Of a DNA stretch of 64,000 nucleotides, positions 1 through 6,993 are shown in pieces. The notes under the pieces were generated by a model. The model was not told the DNA's origin. It saw nothing but the letters and a program-made list of their open reading frames with translations, and made no database searches. Location of the stretch: NCBI RefSeq assembly GCF_035989885.1, contig NZ_CP108518.1, positions 7,803,001-7,867,000 on the forward strand. The letters are read 5' to 3'. The position numbers were made by a program, and so were the translations under genes. How positions within the stretch are numbered: the first letter of the stretch is position 1; each line of letters starts with the position of its first letter. The stretch is from Streptomyces sp. NBC_01232. Its GTDB lineage: Bacteria; Actinomycetota; Actinomycetes; Streptomycetales; Streptomycetaceae.

Positions 1-39
1 GACGGCCACCACGAGACCGACGATGTTTTCGGCGTTCAC
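1..39 (-). CDS. kdpF: KdpF, potassium-transporting ATPase small subunit (5' end only)
   Basis: Only the first 13 codons lie in the window; the gene runs off the left edge on the minus strand. The visible residues (GTG start, then NAENIVGLVVAV) match the start of actinobacterial KdpF, the single-span peptide that stabilises the KdpABC high-affinity K+ pump in the membrane. The GTG start overlaps the TGA of the small upstream ORF by 4 nt, which implies translational coupling. kdpABC should follow beyond the window. Family identity rests on a short stretch plus context, so it is good but not certain. Confidence 0.7.
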   Translation of the reverse strand, partial: MNAENIVGLVVAV

Positions 40-119
40 AGCTTGGCCACCCCTCGGGCGACGAGAGCCACCAGCGCGAAGACCGCGACCGTGGTGACGA
101 CGAAGGCCAGATCGGCCAT
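36..119 (-). CDS. 27-residue single-span membrane peptide in the kdp leader
   Basis: A short ORF reads MADLAFVVTTVAVFALVALV and then ARGVAKL: one hydrophobic helix with a small basic tail. The start follows an AGGAGC Shine-Dalgarno with about 7 nt spacing, and the stop overlaps the kdpF GTG in the GTGA arrangement. It is therefore probably a translated first gene of the kdp operon. Size and topology resemble KdpF itself, so it could be a second KdpF-like accessory peptide or a coupling leader. Function is inference. Confidence 0.6.
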   Translation of the reverse strand: MADLAFVVTTVAVFALVALVARGVAKL

Positions 120-152
120 CGTGAGCTCCTGGATGAAGTGATGAGACGGAAT

Positions 153-166
153 CGGCCGTATGGCCG
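153..166 (-). promoter_or_regulatory. Short inverted repeat in the kdp leader
   Basis: CGGCC-GTAT-GGCCG is a perfect inverted repeat 34 nt upstream of the leader ORF start, in the region (120-363) that must hold the kdp promoter. It may be a regulator site or a weak RNA hairpin. No consensus KdpE site was recognised. Confidence 0.25.
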
Positions 167-363
167 AAGACGAGCAAACCGCGAGCTCAGCGGTGGGTTA
201 AGCCCCTTTGACGCGCTCCATACGGGCACGGCGGAACTCTTGATGCCGCCCTGACGCGGATACGGCGCGCGGGGGCTCGGCAGCGGTGCGCGAGGCCGCG
301 GGTGCGCGAGGCCGAGGTGCGCCGGGCCGCCGCCGGCAGCGGAGACCGTGGCCCCGCGAGGCG

Positions 364-1521
364 TCAGCGAGGACGGTGGGCGTTGAGCCGGGCCGCCCGG
401 CGCGTCAGGTGATCGCGTTCGGCGAGGTTGGGTGCCTTCCGGGCCGCCTCGGCGTACAGCCGCGCGGCCGTCACCGGGTCGCCGTCGCGCTCGTGGAGAT
501 ACGCCGCCACCGCGGCGTGGCGGGGCAGCGAGGCGTCCAGTTCCGCGAGCGCCGCCAGCCCGGCGCGCGGACCGTCGGCCTCACCGACGGCCACGGCGCG
601 GTTGAGCCGCACGACCGGGCTGTCGGTCAGGCGCGCGAGCTCGTCGTACCACTCGACGATCTGAACCCAGTCCGTCTCCCCGGACGTGGGCGCGTCGGCA
701 TGGAGCGCCGCGATGGCGGCCTGTGCCTGGAACTCTCCCAGCCGGTCGCGGGCCAGGGCCGCATGCAGGATCCCGATCCCCTCGGCGATCGCCGCGGTGT
801 CCCACCGGCCGCGGTCCTGCTCGGCGAGCGGCACCAGGCTGCCGTCCGGCGCGGTCCGGCTCGCCCGCCGGGCGTGGTGCAGCAGCATGAGGGCGAGCAG
901 CCCGGCCACCTCGGGATGGTCGATCGCGGCCGCGAGCTGCCGGGTGAGCCGGATGGCCTCGGCGGCGAGGTCGACGTCGCCCGAGTAGCCCTCGTTGAAC
1001 ACGAGGTAGAGGACGCGCAGCACGGTGGCGACGTCGCCGGGCCGGTCGAGGCGCACGCCGGAGACCGTGCGCTTGGCCCGGCTGATCCGCTGCGCCATGG
1101 TCGCCTCGGGCACCAGGTAGGCCTGGGCGATCTGCCGGGTGGTGAGTCCGCCGACGGCGCGCAGGGTGAGCGCGACCGCGGACGACGGCGTCAGCGACGG
1201 GTGGGCGCACAGGAAGTACAGCTGGAGCGTGTCGTCCGCCGCGGGCGCGGGCCCGGGCGGCGGCTCCTCGTCGACCAGGTCCTCACGCCTGCGGCGGGCG
1301 GTGTCCGCACGGGTCGCGTCGAGGAACCGGCGCCAGGCCACGGTGACCAGCCAGCCCTTCGGCTCCCGTGGCGGGTCGGCCGGCCAGGTGCGGACCGCTT
1401 CGATCAGTGCCTCCTGCACCGCGTCCTCGGCCGCCGCGAAATCGGCTCCGCGACGGACGAGGACGGCGAGCACGCTCGGTGTGAGGCTCCTGAGCAGGGC
1501 CTCGTCCATGGACGAGGTCAC
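364..1521 (-). CDS. ECF42-type RNA polymerase sigma factor with C-terminal extension
   Basis: A protein of 385 residues. Sigma region 2 occupies about residues 5-75 (ADFAAAEDAVQEAL, then a WL..VAWRRFLD block) and region 4 about 105-155 (LTLRAVGGLTTRQIAQA, VPEATMAQRISRAK). A long C-terminal extension of about 225 residues follows, with LVFNEGYSGD, DWVQIVEWYDEL and VVRLNRAVAVGEADGP. This extension marks the ECF42 group, in which the TPR-like tail replaces an anti-sigma factor as the control element (family knowledge). The GTG start at 1521 overlaps the TGA of the upstream DGPF gene by 4 nt, so the two are co-translated. Target promoters are unknown. Confidence 0.88.
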   Translation of the reverse strand: MTSSMDEALLRSLTPSVLAVLVRRGADFAAAEDAVQEALIEAVRTWPADPPREPKGWLVTVAWRRFLDATRADTARRRREDLVDEEPPPGPAPAADDTLQLYFLCAHPSLTPSSAVALTLRAVGGLTTRQIAQAYLVPEATMAQRISRAKRTVSGVRLDRPGDVATVLRVLYLVFNEGYSGDVDLAAEAIRLTRQLAAAIDHPEVAGLLALMLLHHARRASRTAPDGSLVPLAEQDRGRWDTAAIAEGIGILHAALARDRLGEFQAQAAIAALHADAPTSGETDWVQIVEWYDELARLTDSPVVRLNRAVAVGEADGPRAGLAALAELDASLPRHAAVAAYLHERDGDPVTAARLYAEAARKAPNLAERDHLTRRAARLNAHRPR

Positions 1522-1925
1522 TCGGTGATGGTGGGCGGCGCGGCCAGGAACGGGCGCAGCTCGAGCCACTCGTGGATCGGCTTCCCGCCCGCCCCCGGGG
1601 CGGCCGACAGCTCTCCGGCCAGCTCGAGGGCGCGCTCGTAGCTGTCGACGTCGATCACCATCCAGCCGGCGATCAGGTCCTTGGTCTCGGCGAACGGGCC
1701 GTCGGTGACGGGCGGGCGCCCCTCGCCGTCGTACCGGACGAACGTTCCCTCGGGGGCGAGCGCCTGGCCGTCGACGAACTCACCGGTGGTCTCGAGCCGG
1801 GCCGCGAAGTCGTGCATGTACTGCATGTGCGCCGAGATCTCCTCGGGCGTCCACCGGTCCATGGGCACGTCGTTGGCCGGAGCCGGGGCGCCGCGGTAGT
1901 GCTTGAGCAGCAGGTACTTGGCCAT
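1518..1925 (-). CDS. DGPF (YCII-related) domain protein, ECF42 partner
   Basis: A 135-residue cytoplasmic protein of the YCII-related/DGPF family. It starts MAKYLLLKHYRG and carries the diagnostic VTDGPFAETKDLIAGWMVID segment near residues 72-92. Genes of this family are the usual neighbours of ECF42 sigma factors, and here the stop codon overlaps the sigma-factor start. The ATG lies about 8 nt after a CGAGGAGAAG Shine-Dalgarno. Biochemical activity of DGPF proteins is unresolved; a small-molecule-binding or sensory role is only a hypothesis. Confidence 0.85.
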   Translation of the reverse strand: MAKYLLLKHYRGAPAPANDVPMDRWTPEEISAHMQYMHDFAARLETTGEFVDGQALAPEGTFVRYDGEGRPPVTDGPFAETKDLIAGWMVIDVDSYERALELAGELSAAPGAGGKPIHEWLELRPFLAAPPTITE

Positions 1926-2077
1926 GGTGCTTCTCCTCGGAGCTGGTGCGACCCATTGTGGCCGCCTTCACCCCGGGGACGGAGCAGACTCCGGGTTCTC
2001 GACATCGCCCGCCGAAGTTTTTTCTCGAGCGCTCCGCCGAGCCGCCCCCGTCCCGGTCCTCGGCCGGTGCGCGCGAC

Positions 2078-2179
2078 TCAGAAGCGGCTCGCCCGGTGGC
2101 GTGCGCGGTGGCCGCCGCCGCGGTGGACGAGCAGCAGGGCCAGCACCATGGGTGCGATCAGCAGGGCCATCGTCGTCAT
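2078..2179 (-). CDS. 33-residue membrane peptide
   Basis: A small ORF with a good AGGAG Shine-Dalgarno 7 nt before the ATG. It encodes a hydrophobic N-terminal helix (MTTMALLIAPMVLALLLV) followed by an Arg/His-rich tail (HRGGGHRARHRASRF). The architecture is a single-span peptide with a positively charged, probably cytoplasmic end. No homologue is recalled and no operon partner is evident. A longer open frame over the same bases looks like shadow sequence, so the short start was chosen. Confidence 0.45.
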   Translation of the reverse strand: MTTMALLIAPMVLALLLVHRGGGHRARHRASRF

Positions 2180-2529
2180 GGAAGTACTCCTGTCCTCGTG
2201 GTCCGTGCTCCGTACTGCGTGTTCGGTACTCCTACGCGTCTGGCCGCCGGGCGGCATCCGAAACCTCCCGCCCTGACAACCGCACCGGCGGTGGATCTTG
2301 CCGAATGCGCACGGAATCAGCCCGTCCGGATATTGGCGTCCAGAAGGCTTCGGCGGCGCCTTCCCGACGCCCGCCGAGGTGGGACGGCCACGAGGCACCC
2401 GGGGGTGGCACTGGCGGAGCGTCTGCCTCAGGCCACGCGCCCCCGCACGCCTCCCGCGGAGACGTTCCCGCACGGTGGTAGCTGGGCAGCCGCTTGATGC
2501 TGATCGATCGTCACATGAGGGGAACCCCG
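2180..2529. other. Intergenic region upstream of ramR, no gene seen
   Basis: About 350 nt between the small membrane peptide (leftward) and ramR (rightward). It should hold divergent promoters. The ramR start at 2530 is preceded by GAGGGGA with 6-7 nt spacing. No convincing operator, RNA gene or additional ORF is visible. Confidence 0.4.
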
Positions 2530-3138
2530 ATGACCAAGGTCCTGGTGCTGCACAGCGTGTGCCTCGTAAGGTCCGCACTGGCCGCGCTCCTGAGATCCGA
2601 AGGCGACTTCGAGGTCACCTCCTCCGGCTGGCGGGCCGCCGCGCGCCAGGCGGAGTTCTTACGACCCGACGTGGCGGTCGTGGACCTCGACTGTCCGGGG
2701 GTCTCGACCGCCCTCCTCGCGGACACCGACGCCGCCCGTCTGCTGCCCCACTCGCCCACCCCCTTACTCGTACTCGCCCGTGCCGACACGCCCGGCTCGC
2801 TGCGGCGCGCCTTCCGGACCCAGGCACTCGGCTACGTCGACAAGGACGGCTCGCCCGCCCGGCTGATCCGGGCCATCGGCAAGGTCTCGGCCGGTGAACG
2901 CTTCATCGATGCCACACTCGCCTCGGCCTTCATGGAAGCCGATCCGATGCCGCTCAGCCCGCGCGAACTGAGCGTGCTGGCCCGGGCCGCCGAGGGCGAC
3001 TCGATCGCGGAGATAGCCCGCGCCCTGCACCTGGCCAGCGGAACCGTTCGCAACTACATGGCCGCCGTGACCCGCAAGACCGGCGCCCGCAACCGGATCG
3101 ACGCCATCCGGATATCCCGCCGGGCCGGCTGGGTCTGA
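2530..3138 (+). CDS. ramR: RamR/AmfR-type response regulator of the SapB cluster
   Basis: A 202-residue NarL/FixJ-family protein with a receiver-like domain (about 1-120) and a LuxR-type HTH (about 138-200: LSPRELSVLARAAEGDSIAEIA, then ASGTVRNYMAAVTRKTGARNR). The phosphoacceptor position is present (D52 in VVDLDCPG) and a GYVDKD lysine is present. The usual paired acidic residues after strand 1 are replaced by HSVC, so classical Mg2+-dependent phosphorylation is doubtful. The family activates ramCSAB transcription during aerial-mycelium formation. It lies downstream of and convergent with ramB, separated by 43 nt. Start chosen at the ATG with a GAGGGGA ribosome site. Confidence 0.87.
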   Translation: MTKVLVLHSVCLVRSALAALLRSEGDFEVTSSGWRAAARQAEFLRPDVAVVDLDCPGVSTALLADTDAARLLPHSPTPLLVLARADTPGSLRRAFRTQALGYVDKDGSPARLIRAIGKVSAGERFIDATLASAFMEADPMPLSPRELSVLARAAEGDSIAEIARALHLASGTVRNYMAAVTRKTGARNRIDAIRISRRAGWV

Positions 3139-3181
3139 GCCGCCGGCCGAGCCGCCCGCCGTCCGGTTTCCTCCCGCGCCG

Positions 3182-4960
3182 TCATGCGTGCGCGTTCCAC
3201 AGGCCCACCAGATCCCGGTACAGGGGCGACCTGGCCGGGAGCTCCGCATGCGTGCCCAACACCGCCCGGGTCCCGTCGAGTACGAGGACCCGGTCGGCCC
3301 TGGCCGCGGAGGAGATGCGGTGGGCGACCACCACCAGGGTGCCCGGGCGCTCGGCGAGCGCCCGCTCGGCGCGTTCCTCGGTCCGGGGGTCGAGGTGGCA
3401 GGTGGCCTCGTCCAGCAGCAGCAGGGGGGCGGGGGAGAGGTAGGCGGCGGCGAGGGCGAGGTGCTGCCGCTCGCCCGGTGAGAGCCGGCCCGGGTCGACG
3501 ACCGCGTCCAGCCCGCCCAGCCGGGCCACGAGTCCGTCCGCGCCGAGGACGGACGTGGCCCGCTCCACCTCGTCGCCGGGCACCGGCCCGGGGACGAAGT
3601 GGGTCAGGTTCTCGCGGACCGTACCCGTGAAGACGTACGCCTGCTGGGGCAGCAGTGTCCGGCGGCCGTCGGGACCGTGCCCCGGCGCGCGTCCCGCGGG
3701 GGCACCCGCCACCCGTACGGTGCCCCGGCCGGGCGGCAGCAGGCCGGCGATCAGAGCGGTGAGCGTGGACTTGCCGATGCCGCTCGGCCCCACGACGGCC
3801 AGGTGCTCGCCCGGCCCGACCACCAGGTCGAGGCCGTCGATCACGGGGTGCGCACGGGGACCGTAGGCGAAGCGGACCCGACGCAGTTCGACGGCGGGCG
3901 CGGGCGGCGCGGGCGGCGCGGGTGGGACGGGTAGCGCGGGTGGCGCGGGAGGAGAGGGCAGTGTGGGCAGCGGGGCGTCCCCCCGCGGCGCCGTCGGCCG
4001 CGGCTCGCAGAACCGGTCCAGCACCACCAGCAGCCGGGTGCCCGCCGCGCCCACCGCCGTCATCAGCGCGTCCAGGGCGGGGAGCAGCGACTGCACGAGG
4101 TAGGTGAGGGCCCCTGCCACCGCCCCCGTACTCACCCCGCGCCCGAGCAGCCACGGCGTTCCCGCCAGCAGGACGACGACCGGCAGACGGCCCGCGACGC
4201 CCAGGGCCAGGGTGCGCAGGGCGGTCCACCGCGCGAGGCGCCCGGTCAGCCGTTCCTGCTCGGCGATCAGCAGCTCCACCCTCGCCCCGGCGCTCGCCCC
4301 GCCGCCGCACGCGACGACGTCCCGCAGTCCCGCCGCCAGTTCGCCGGCGCGCGCGGACAGCGCCTCGTCGGCATCGAGCGCCGCACGCTGCACTACGGCC
4401 ATCGGGTGCAGCGTGGCCAGGAAGGCGGCCGTGCCCAGGAGCAGCGCGGGCAGGACGAGGACCAGCAGGACGGGAGCCAGCGCCGCCAGGCCGAGCAGCG
4501 CGCCCAGGGCGGTGAAGACGAACGACCGGGCGATCAGCACCAGTCCGGCGAAGGAGTCCCGGGCCATCTCGGTCTGCTGCGTGAGCCGGGAGACCGCACC
4601 CGAGTCACCGGCCCGCCCGGGATCGGCGACGGCCCGCCCGATCGCCTGCCGCACGGAGCGCCGCACCAGACCGTCCCGCAGCGGTTCGACCAGGTCCGCG
4701 AGCCCGCCGAACACCCCGCGCAGCGCGAGGGCTCCGAGCAGGGCGCCCGCGCCGGCCACGGCCAGCCAGCCGATGCCGGTACCGGTGCGGCCGGCGAGGA
4801 AGCCGTCGTCGAGGGCGCGGGCCACCGCGTAACCGCCGAGGAAGGTGTGCGCGGACTCCAGCAGGGACCACAGCGCGAGCCGGCGCAGCGAACGGTGCCG
4901 GCCGCGCAGGAAGCAGCGGCCCTCACGGGCCACCCGGCGCCACGTACCGGCTTCGCTCAT
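3182..4960 (-). CDS. ramB: RamB, ABC exporter half (permease plus ATPase)
   Basis: A 592-residue half-transporter with an N-terminal membrane domain (about 25-290, several helices, e.g. LVLIARSFVFTALGALLG) and a C-terminal nucleotide-binding domain. Walker A is GPSGIGKST; the signature loop is the degenerate RLSPGERQH; Walker B is LLLLDEATCHLD; the H-loop is VVVAHR. A proline-rich linker near residues 335-365 joins the domains. The start overlaps the ramA stop by 4 nt (ATGA), so the two half-transporters are co-translated and likely form a heterodimer exporting SapB or assisting its release. Weak conservation of the signature motif suggests asymmetric ATP sites. Confidence 0.85.
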   Translation of the reverse strand: MSEAGTWRRVAREGRCFLRGRHRSLRRLALWSLLESAHTFLGGYAVARALDDGFLAGRTGTGIGWLAVAGAGALLGALALRGVFGGLADLVEPLRDGLVRRSVRQAIGRAVADPGRAGDSGAVSRLTQQTEMARDSFAGLVLIARSFVFTALGALLGLAALAPVLLVLVLPALLLGTAAFLATLHPMAVVQRAALDADEALSARAGELAAGLRDVVACGGGASAGARVELLIAEQERLTGRLARWTALRTLALGVAGRLPVVVLLAGTPWLLGRGVSTGAVAGALTYLVQSLLPALDALMTAVGAAGTRLLVVLDRFCEPRPTAPRGDAPLPTLPSPPAPPALPVPPAPPAPPAPAVELRRVRFAYGPRAHPVIDGLDLVVGPGEHLAVVGPSGIGKSTLTALIAGLLPPGRGTVRVAGAPAGRAPGHGPDGRRTLLPQQAYVFTGTVRENLTHFVPGPVPGDEVERATSVLGADGLVARLGGLDAVVDPGRLSPGERQHLALAAAYLSPAPLLLLDEATCHLDPRTEERAERALAERPGTLVVVAHRISSAARADRVLVLDGTRAVLGTHAELPARSPLYRDLVGLWNAHA

Positions 4961-6780
4961 CGGACCGCCTCCCGGCCGGGCGGCTCCGCGGCCGGCCGCG
5001 GGTGCGGGCCGGGCTCCGCCCCGTCGCCGAACACCGCCCGGTAGCCGGGGTCCCGCCACAGCTCCGCGTGCGTACCGGTCGCCCTGACCCGTCCCGCGTC
5101 GAGCCACACCACGAGGTCGGCGCGGGCGGCCGAGGAGATGCGGTGCGCGACCACCAGACGCGTGCCCGGCCGGACGTCGTGGGTGAGGGCCCGCTCCACC
5201 TCGCGGGCGGTGACGGTGTCCAGGCTCGACGTCGCGTCGTCCAGCACGAGCAGCCGCCCCGCACGGCAGAACGCGCGTGCCAGGCCGAGGCGTTGCAGCT
5301 CGCCACCGGACATGGGCGCGTCCGGGAGCGCCGTGTCGTAGCCCTCGGGCAGGCGGCGGACGAACGCATCGGCACCGGCGGCCCGCGCGGCCGCTCGCAC
5401 GGCGTGCCGGTCCGGTGCCGCCCGTCCGCCGCCGAAGGCGACGGCGGCCGCGACGTCCTTCCCGAAGAGGGCCGGGCGTTCGAAGGCGTGGCCGGTCTCG
5501 CGGCGCAGCTCCTCGCCGGACAGTTCGTCCAGCGGCACACCGTCGAGCAGTACGCGGCCCGCGTCGCACGCGGTGAGCCGCCCCGCCACGGCGGCCAGGG
5601 TCGTCTTGCCCGAGCCGGAGCGGCCCACGACGGCGGCAGTCGTCCCGCCGGGGATCAGCAGGTCCACGTCGCGCAGCACCACGGCGCCCGCGCGCACGAC
5701 CCGTACGCCCTGAAGTTCCAGGGTGCCCGGTCCGTCCTCGGGCAACCGGCGATCGCCCTGGGGGAGTTCGGGCAGGTCGAAGAGGGCCGCCGTGCGGCGG
5801 GCGGCGGCCCGGCCGCGCACCACGGCCGCCAGCCGACCCGTCACGGCGCCGACCCCGGCGGCGAGCCCCGCGTAGCGGACCGCGGCGAGGAGCCCCCCGA
5901 CGCCGAGGGCCCCGTCCGCAAGGCGCATCCCGCCCACGCCGAGGACCACGTAGAGCAGCATCGGCATAAGGGCACTGGTGCGTGCCACGGTCGTGCCGTA
6001 GATCCGCCACGTCCGCCGTCCCTCGGCTCCGAGCTCCGGCAACCGGGCCAGTACGCGCGCCTGTTCGCGCTCGGCGGTGCCGGCGGCGGCGATGGTACGG
6101 GCGCCCGCGAGCGCCTCCACGAGGCGGCCGGCCATGGCCAGCTGCACCTCCTGGTAGCGGCTGACGCTGGCGCCCGAGTCCCGCGCGAACGCCCTCAGCA
6201 GCAGGACGAGCAGCGGCAGTCCGGCGAGGAATGCCAGCCCCGTCCACACGTCGACCAGGAACAGCGCCACCAGTGCGCCGAGCGGAGGAAGCAGAGCAAC
6301 GGCCGTGCCCATGACGGCAGTCGGTACGGCGCCGGCGGTGGTGGCCTGTGCCGTCAGCCGGGCGGAGAGTTCACCGGGGGAGTGGCGGGCGGCGTGGTGC
6401 GGGGCGGTGCGCAGCAGCCGCCCGAGTCCCAGGCGCCGCAGCCAGGCGGTGGAGCGCGCGTCGACGCCGCCGCCGAGCCGGGCCGTCGCCGCGTCGAGCA
6501 GGACCTCGGCGGCTATCACCGCCGCGCACCAGGCGGTCCACCGGGCGCCGGAGGGGTCCTGCCGCAGCAGCAGGTCGAGGGTGTGGCCGAGGACCGCCGG
6601 TTCGGCCAGGGCCGCGCCGGCGGCGGCCACCGAGCAGGCGGACGCGGCCGCGAGGCGGCCGGCGCTGTGCCGCGCGGCCGCCCGCAGGGCCCGGTCGGCA
6701 CCGCGGGCCGCCGCTGCCTCGCCGGAGGGGCCGGGCGGGTCGGCGGGGCCGGGCGGGTCTGCCGGGTCTGGCGCAGTCAT
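4957..6780 (-). CDS. ramA: RamA, ABC exporter half (permease plus ATPase)
   Basis: A 607-residue ABC half-transporter. The membrane domain spans about residues 40-320; the ATPase domain shows Walker A GRSGSGKTT, a canonical signature MSGGELQRLGLARA, Walker B LLVLDDATSSLD and the H-loop VVAHR. The first 20 residues are a Pro/Asp/Gly-rich tail. It is co-translated with ramB (4-nt overlap) and follows ramS after 66 nt that include a strong hairpin, an arrangement that gives less transporter than precursor peptide. In characterised ram/amf clusters these proteins are needed for surface appearance of SapB. Confidence 0.86.
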   Translation of the reverse strand: MTAPDPADPPGPADPPGPSGEAAAARGADRALRAAARHSAGRLAAASACSVAAAGAALAEPAVLGHTLDLLLRQDPSGARWTAWCAAVIAAEVLLDAATARLGGGVDARSTAWLRRLGLGRLLRTAPHHAARHSPGELSARLTAQATTAGAVPTAVMGTAVALLPPLGALVALFLVDVWTGLAFLAGLPLLVLLLRAFARDSGASVSRYQEVQLAMAGRLVEALAGARTIAAAGTAEREQARVLARLPELGAEGRRTWRIYGTTVARTSALMPMLLYVVLGVGGMRLADGALGVGGLLAAVRYAGLAAGVGAVTGRLAAVVRGRAAARRTAALFDLPELPQGDRRLPEDGPGTLELQGVRVVRAGAVVLRDVDLLIPGGTTAAVVGRSGSGKTTLAAVAGRLTACDAGRVLLDGVPLDELSGEELRRETGHAFERPALFGKDVAAAVAFGGGRAAPDRHAVRAAARAAGADAFVRRLPEGYDTALPDAPMSGGELQRLGLARAFCRAGRLLVLDDATSSLDTVTAREVERALTHDVRPGTRLVVAHRISSAARADLVVWLDAGRVRATGTHAELWRDPGYRAVFGDGAEPGPHPRPAAEPPGREAVR

Positions 6781-6805
6781 GAGCGCAGGCTCCAGGGGTG
6801 TGGTG

Positions 6806-6835
6806 CGGGCCCGGGCGGTGAACCGCCCGGGCCCG
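6806..6835 (-). terminator. Attenuating hairpin between ramS and ramA
   Basis: A perfect inverted repeat with a 14-bp G/C stem (CGGGCCCGGGCGGT paired with its complement) around a tiny GA loop, sitting 11 nt beyond the ramS stop. There is no U-tract, as expected in high-GC actinobacteria. Its position suggests partial termination or mRNA stabilisation, making ramS transcript more abundant than ramAB. Confidence 0.7.
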
Positions 6836-6846
6836 GGAGGACCTGA

Positions 6847-6993
6847 TCAGTTACAGGTCGTGATGCTCAGGCTGCTGTCGCCGCAGAGGAGCAGGCTGGC
6901 GCGGCTCCCGCCGCCACCGCCACCGGTGAGGTGCGCGGCCTCCGTGGCCTCTTCCTTCGGGGTGTCCATCGACTGCAGGTCGAGAAGCGTCAT
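6847..6993 (-). CDS. ramS: RamS, SapB class III lanthipeptide precursor with expanded glycine run
   Basis: A 48-residue precursor. The leader starts MTLLDLQSMDTPKEEA, containing the LxLQ-type motif bound by RamC. The C-terminal half has SRASLLLCGD and SSLSITTCN, which give two S-x2-S-x3-C labionin/lanthionine motifs (S30/S33/C37 and S40/S43/C47). Apart from the glycines this core equals the classic SapB core as I recall it. Here T23 is followed by six glycines instead of one, so the predicted mature peptide would be about 26 residues. The ATG overlaps the ramC stop (ATGA), and a GAGGAA ribosome site lies inside ramC. Confidence 0.93.
   Translation of the reverse strand: MTLLDLQSMDTPKEEATEAAHLTGGGGGGSRASLLLCGDSSLSITTCN

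Noticed and set aside
286..1641. A 451-codon plus-strand open frame opposite the sigma-factor gene
   Set aside because: Composition is Arg/Gly/Pro-rich shadow of the minus-strand ECF42 gene, which has recognisable sigma regions.
2078..2578. A 166-codon minus-strand frame extending the 33-residue membrane peptide
   Set aside because: The extension is Arg/Pro-rich without a ribosome site and would cover the ramR 5' region; the short ORF has a good Shine-Dalgarno.
4961..6247. N-terminal extension of the ramB frame
   Set aside because: It is an antisense-like shadow within ramA on the same strand; the family start at 4960 overlaps the ramA stop.
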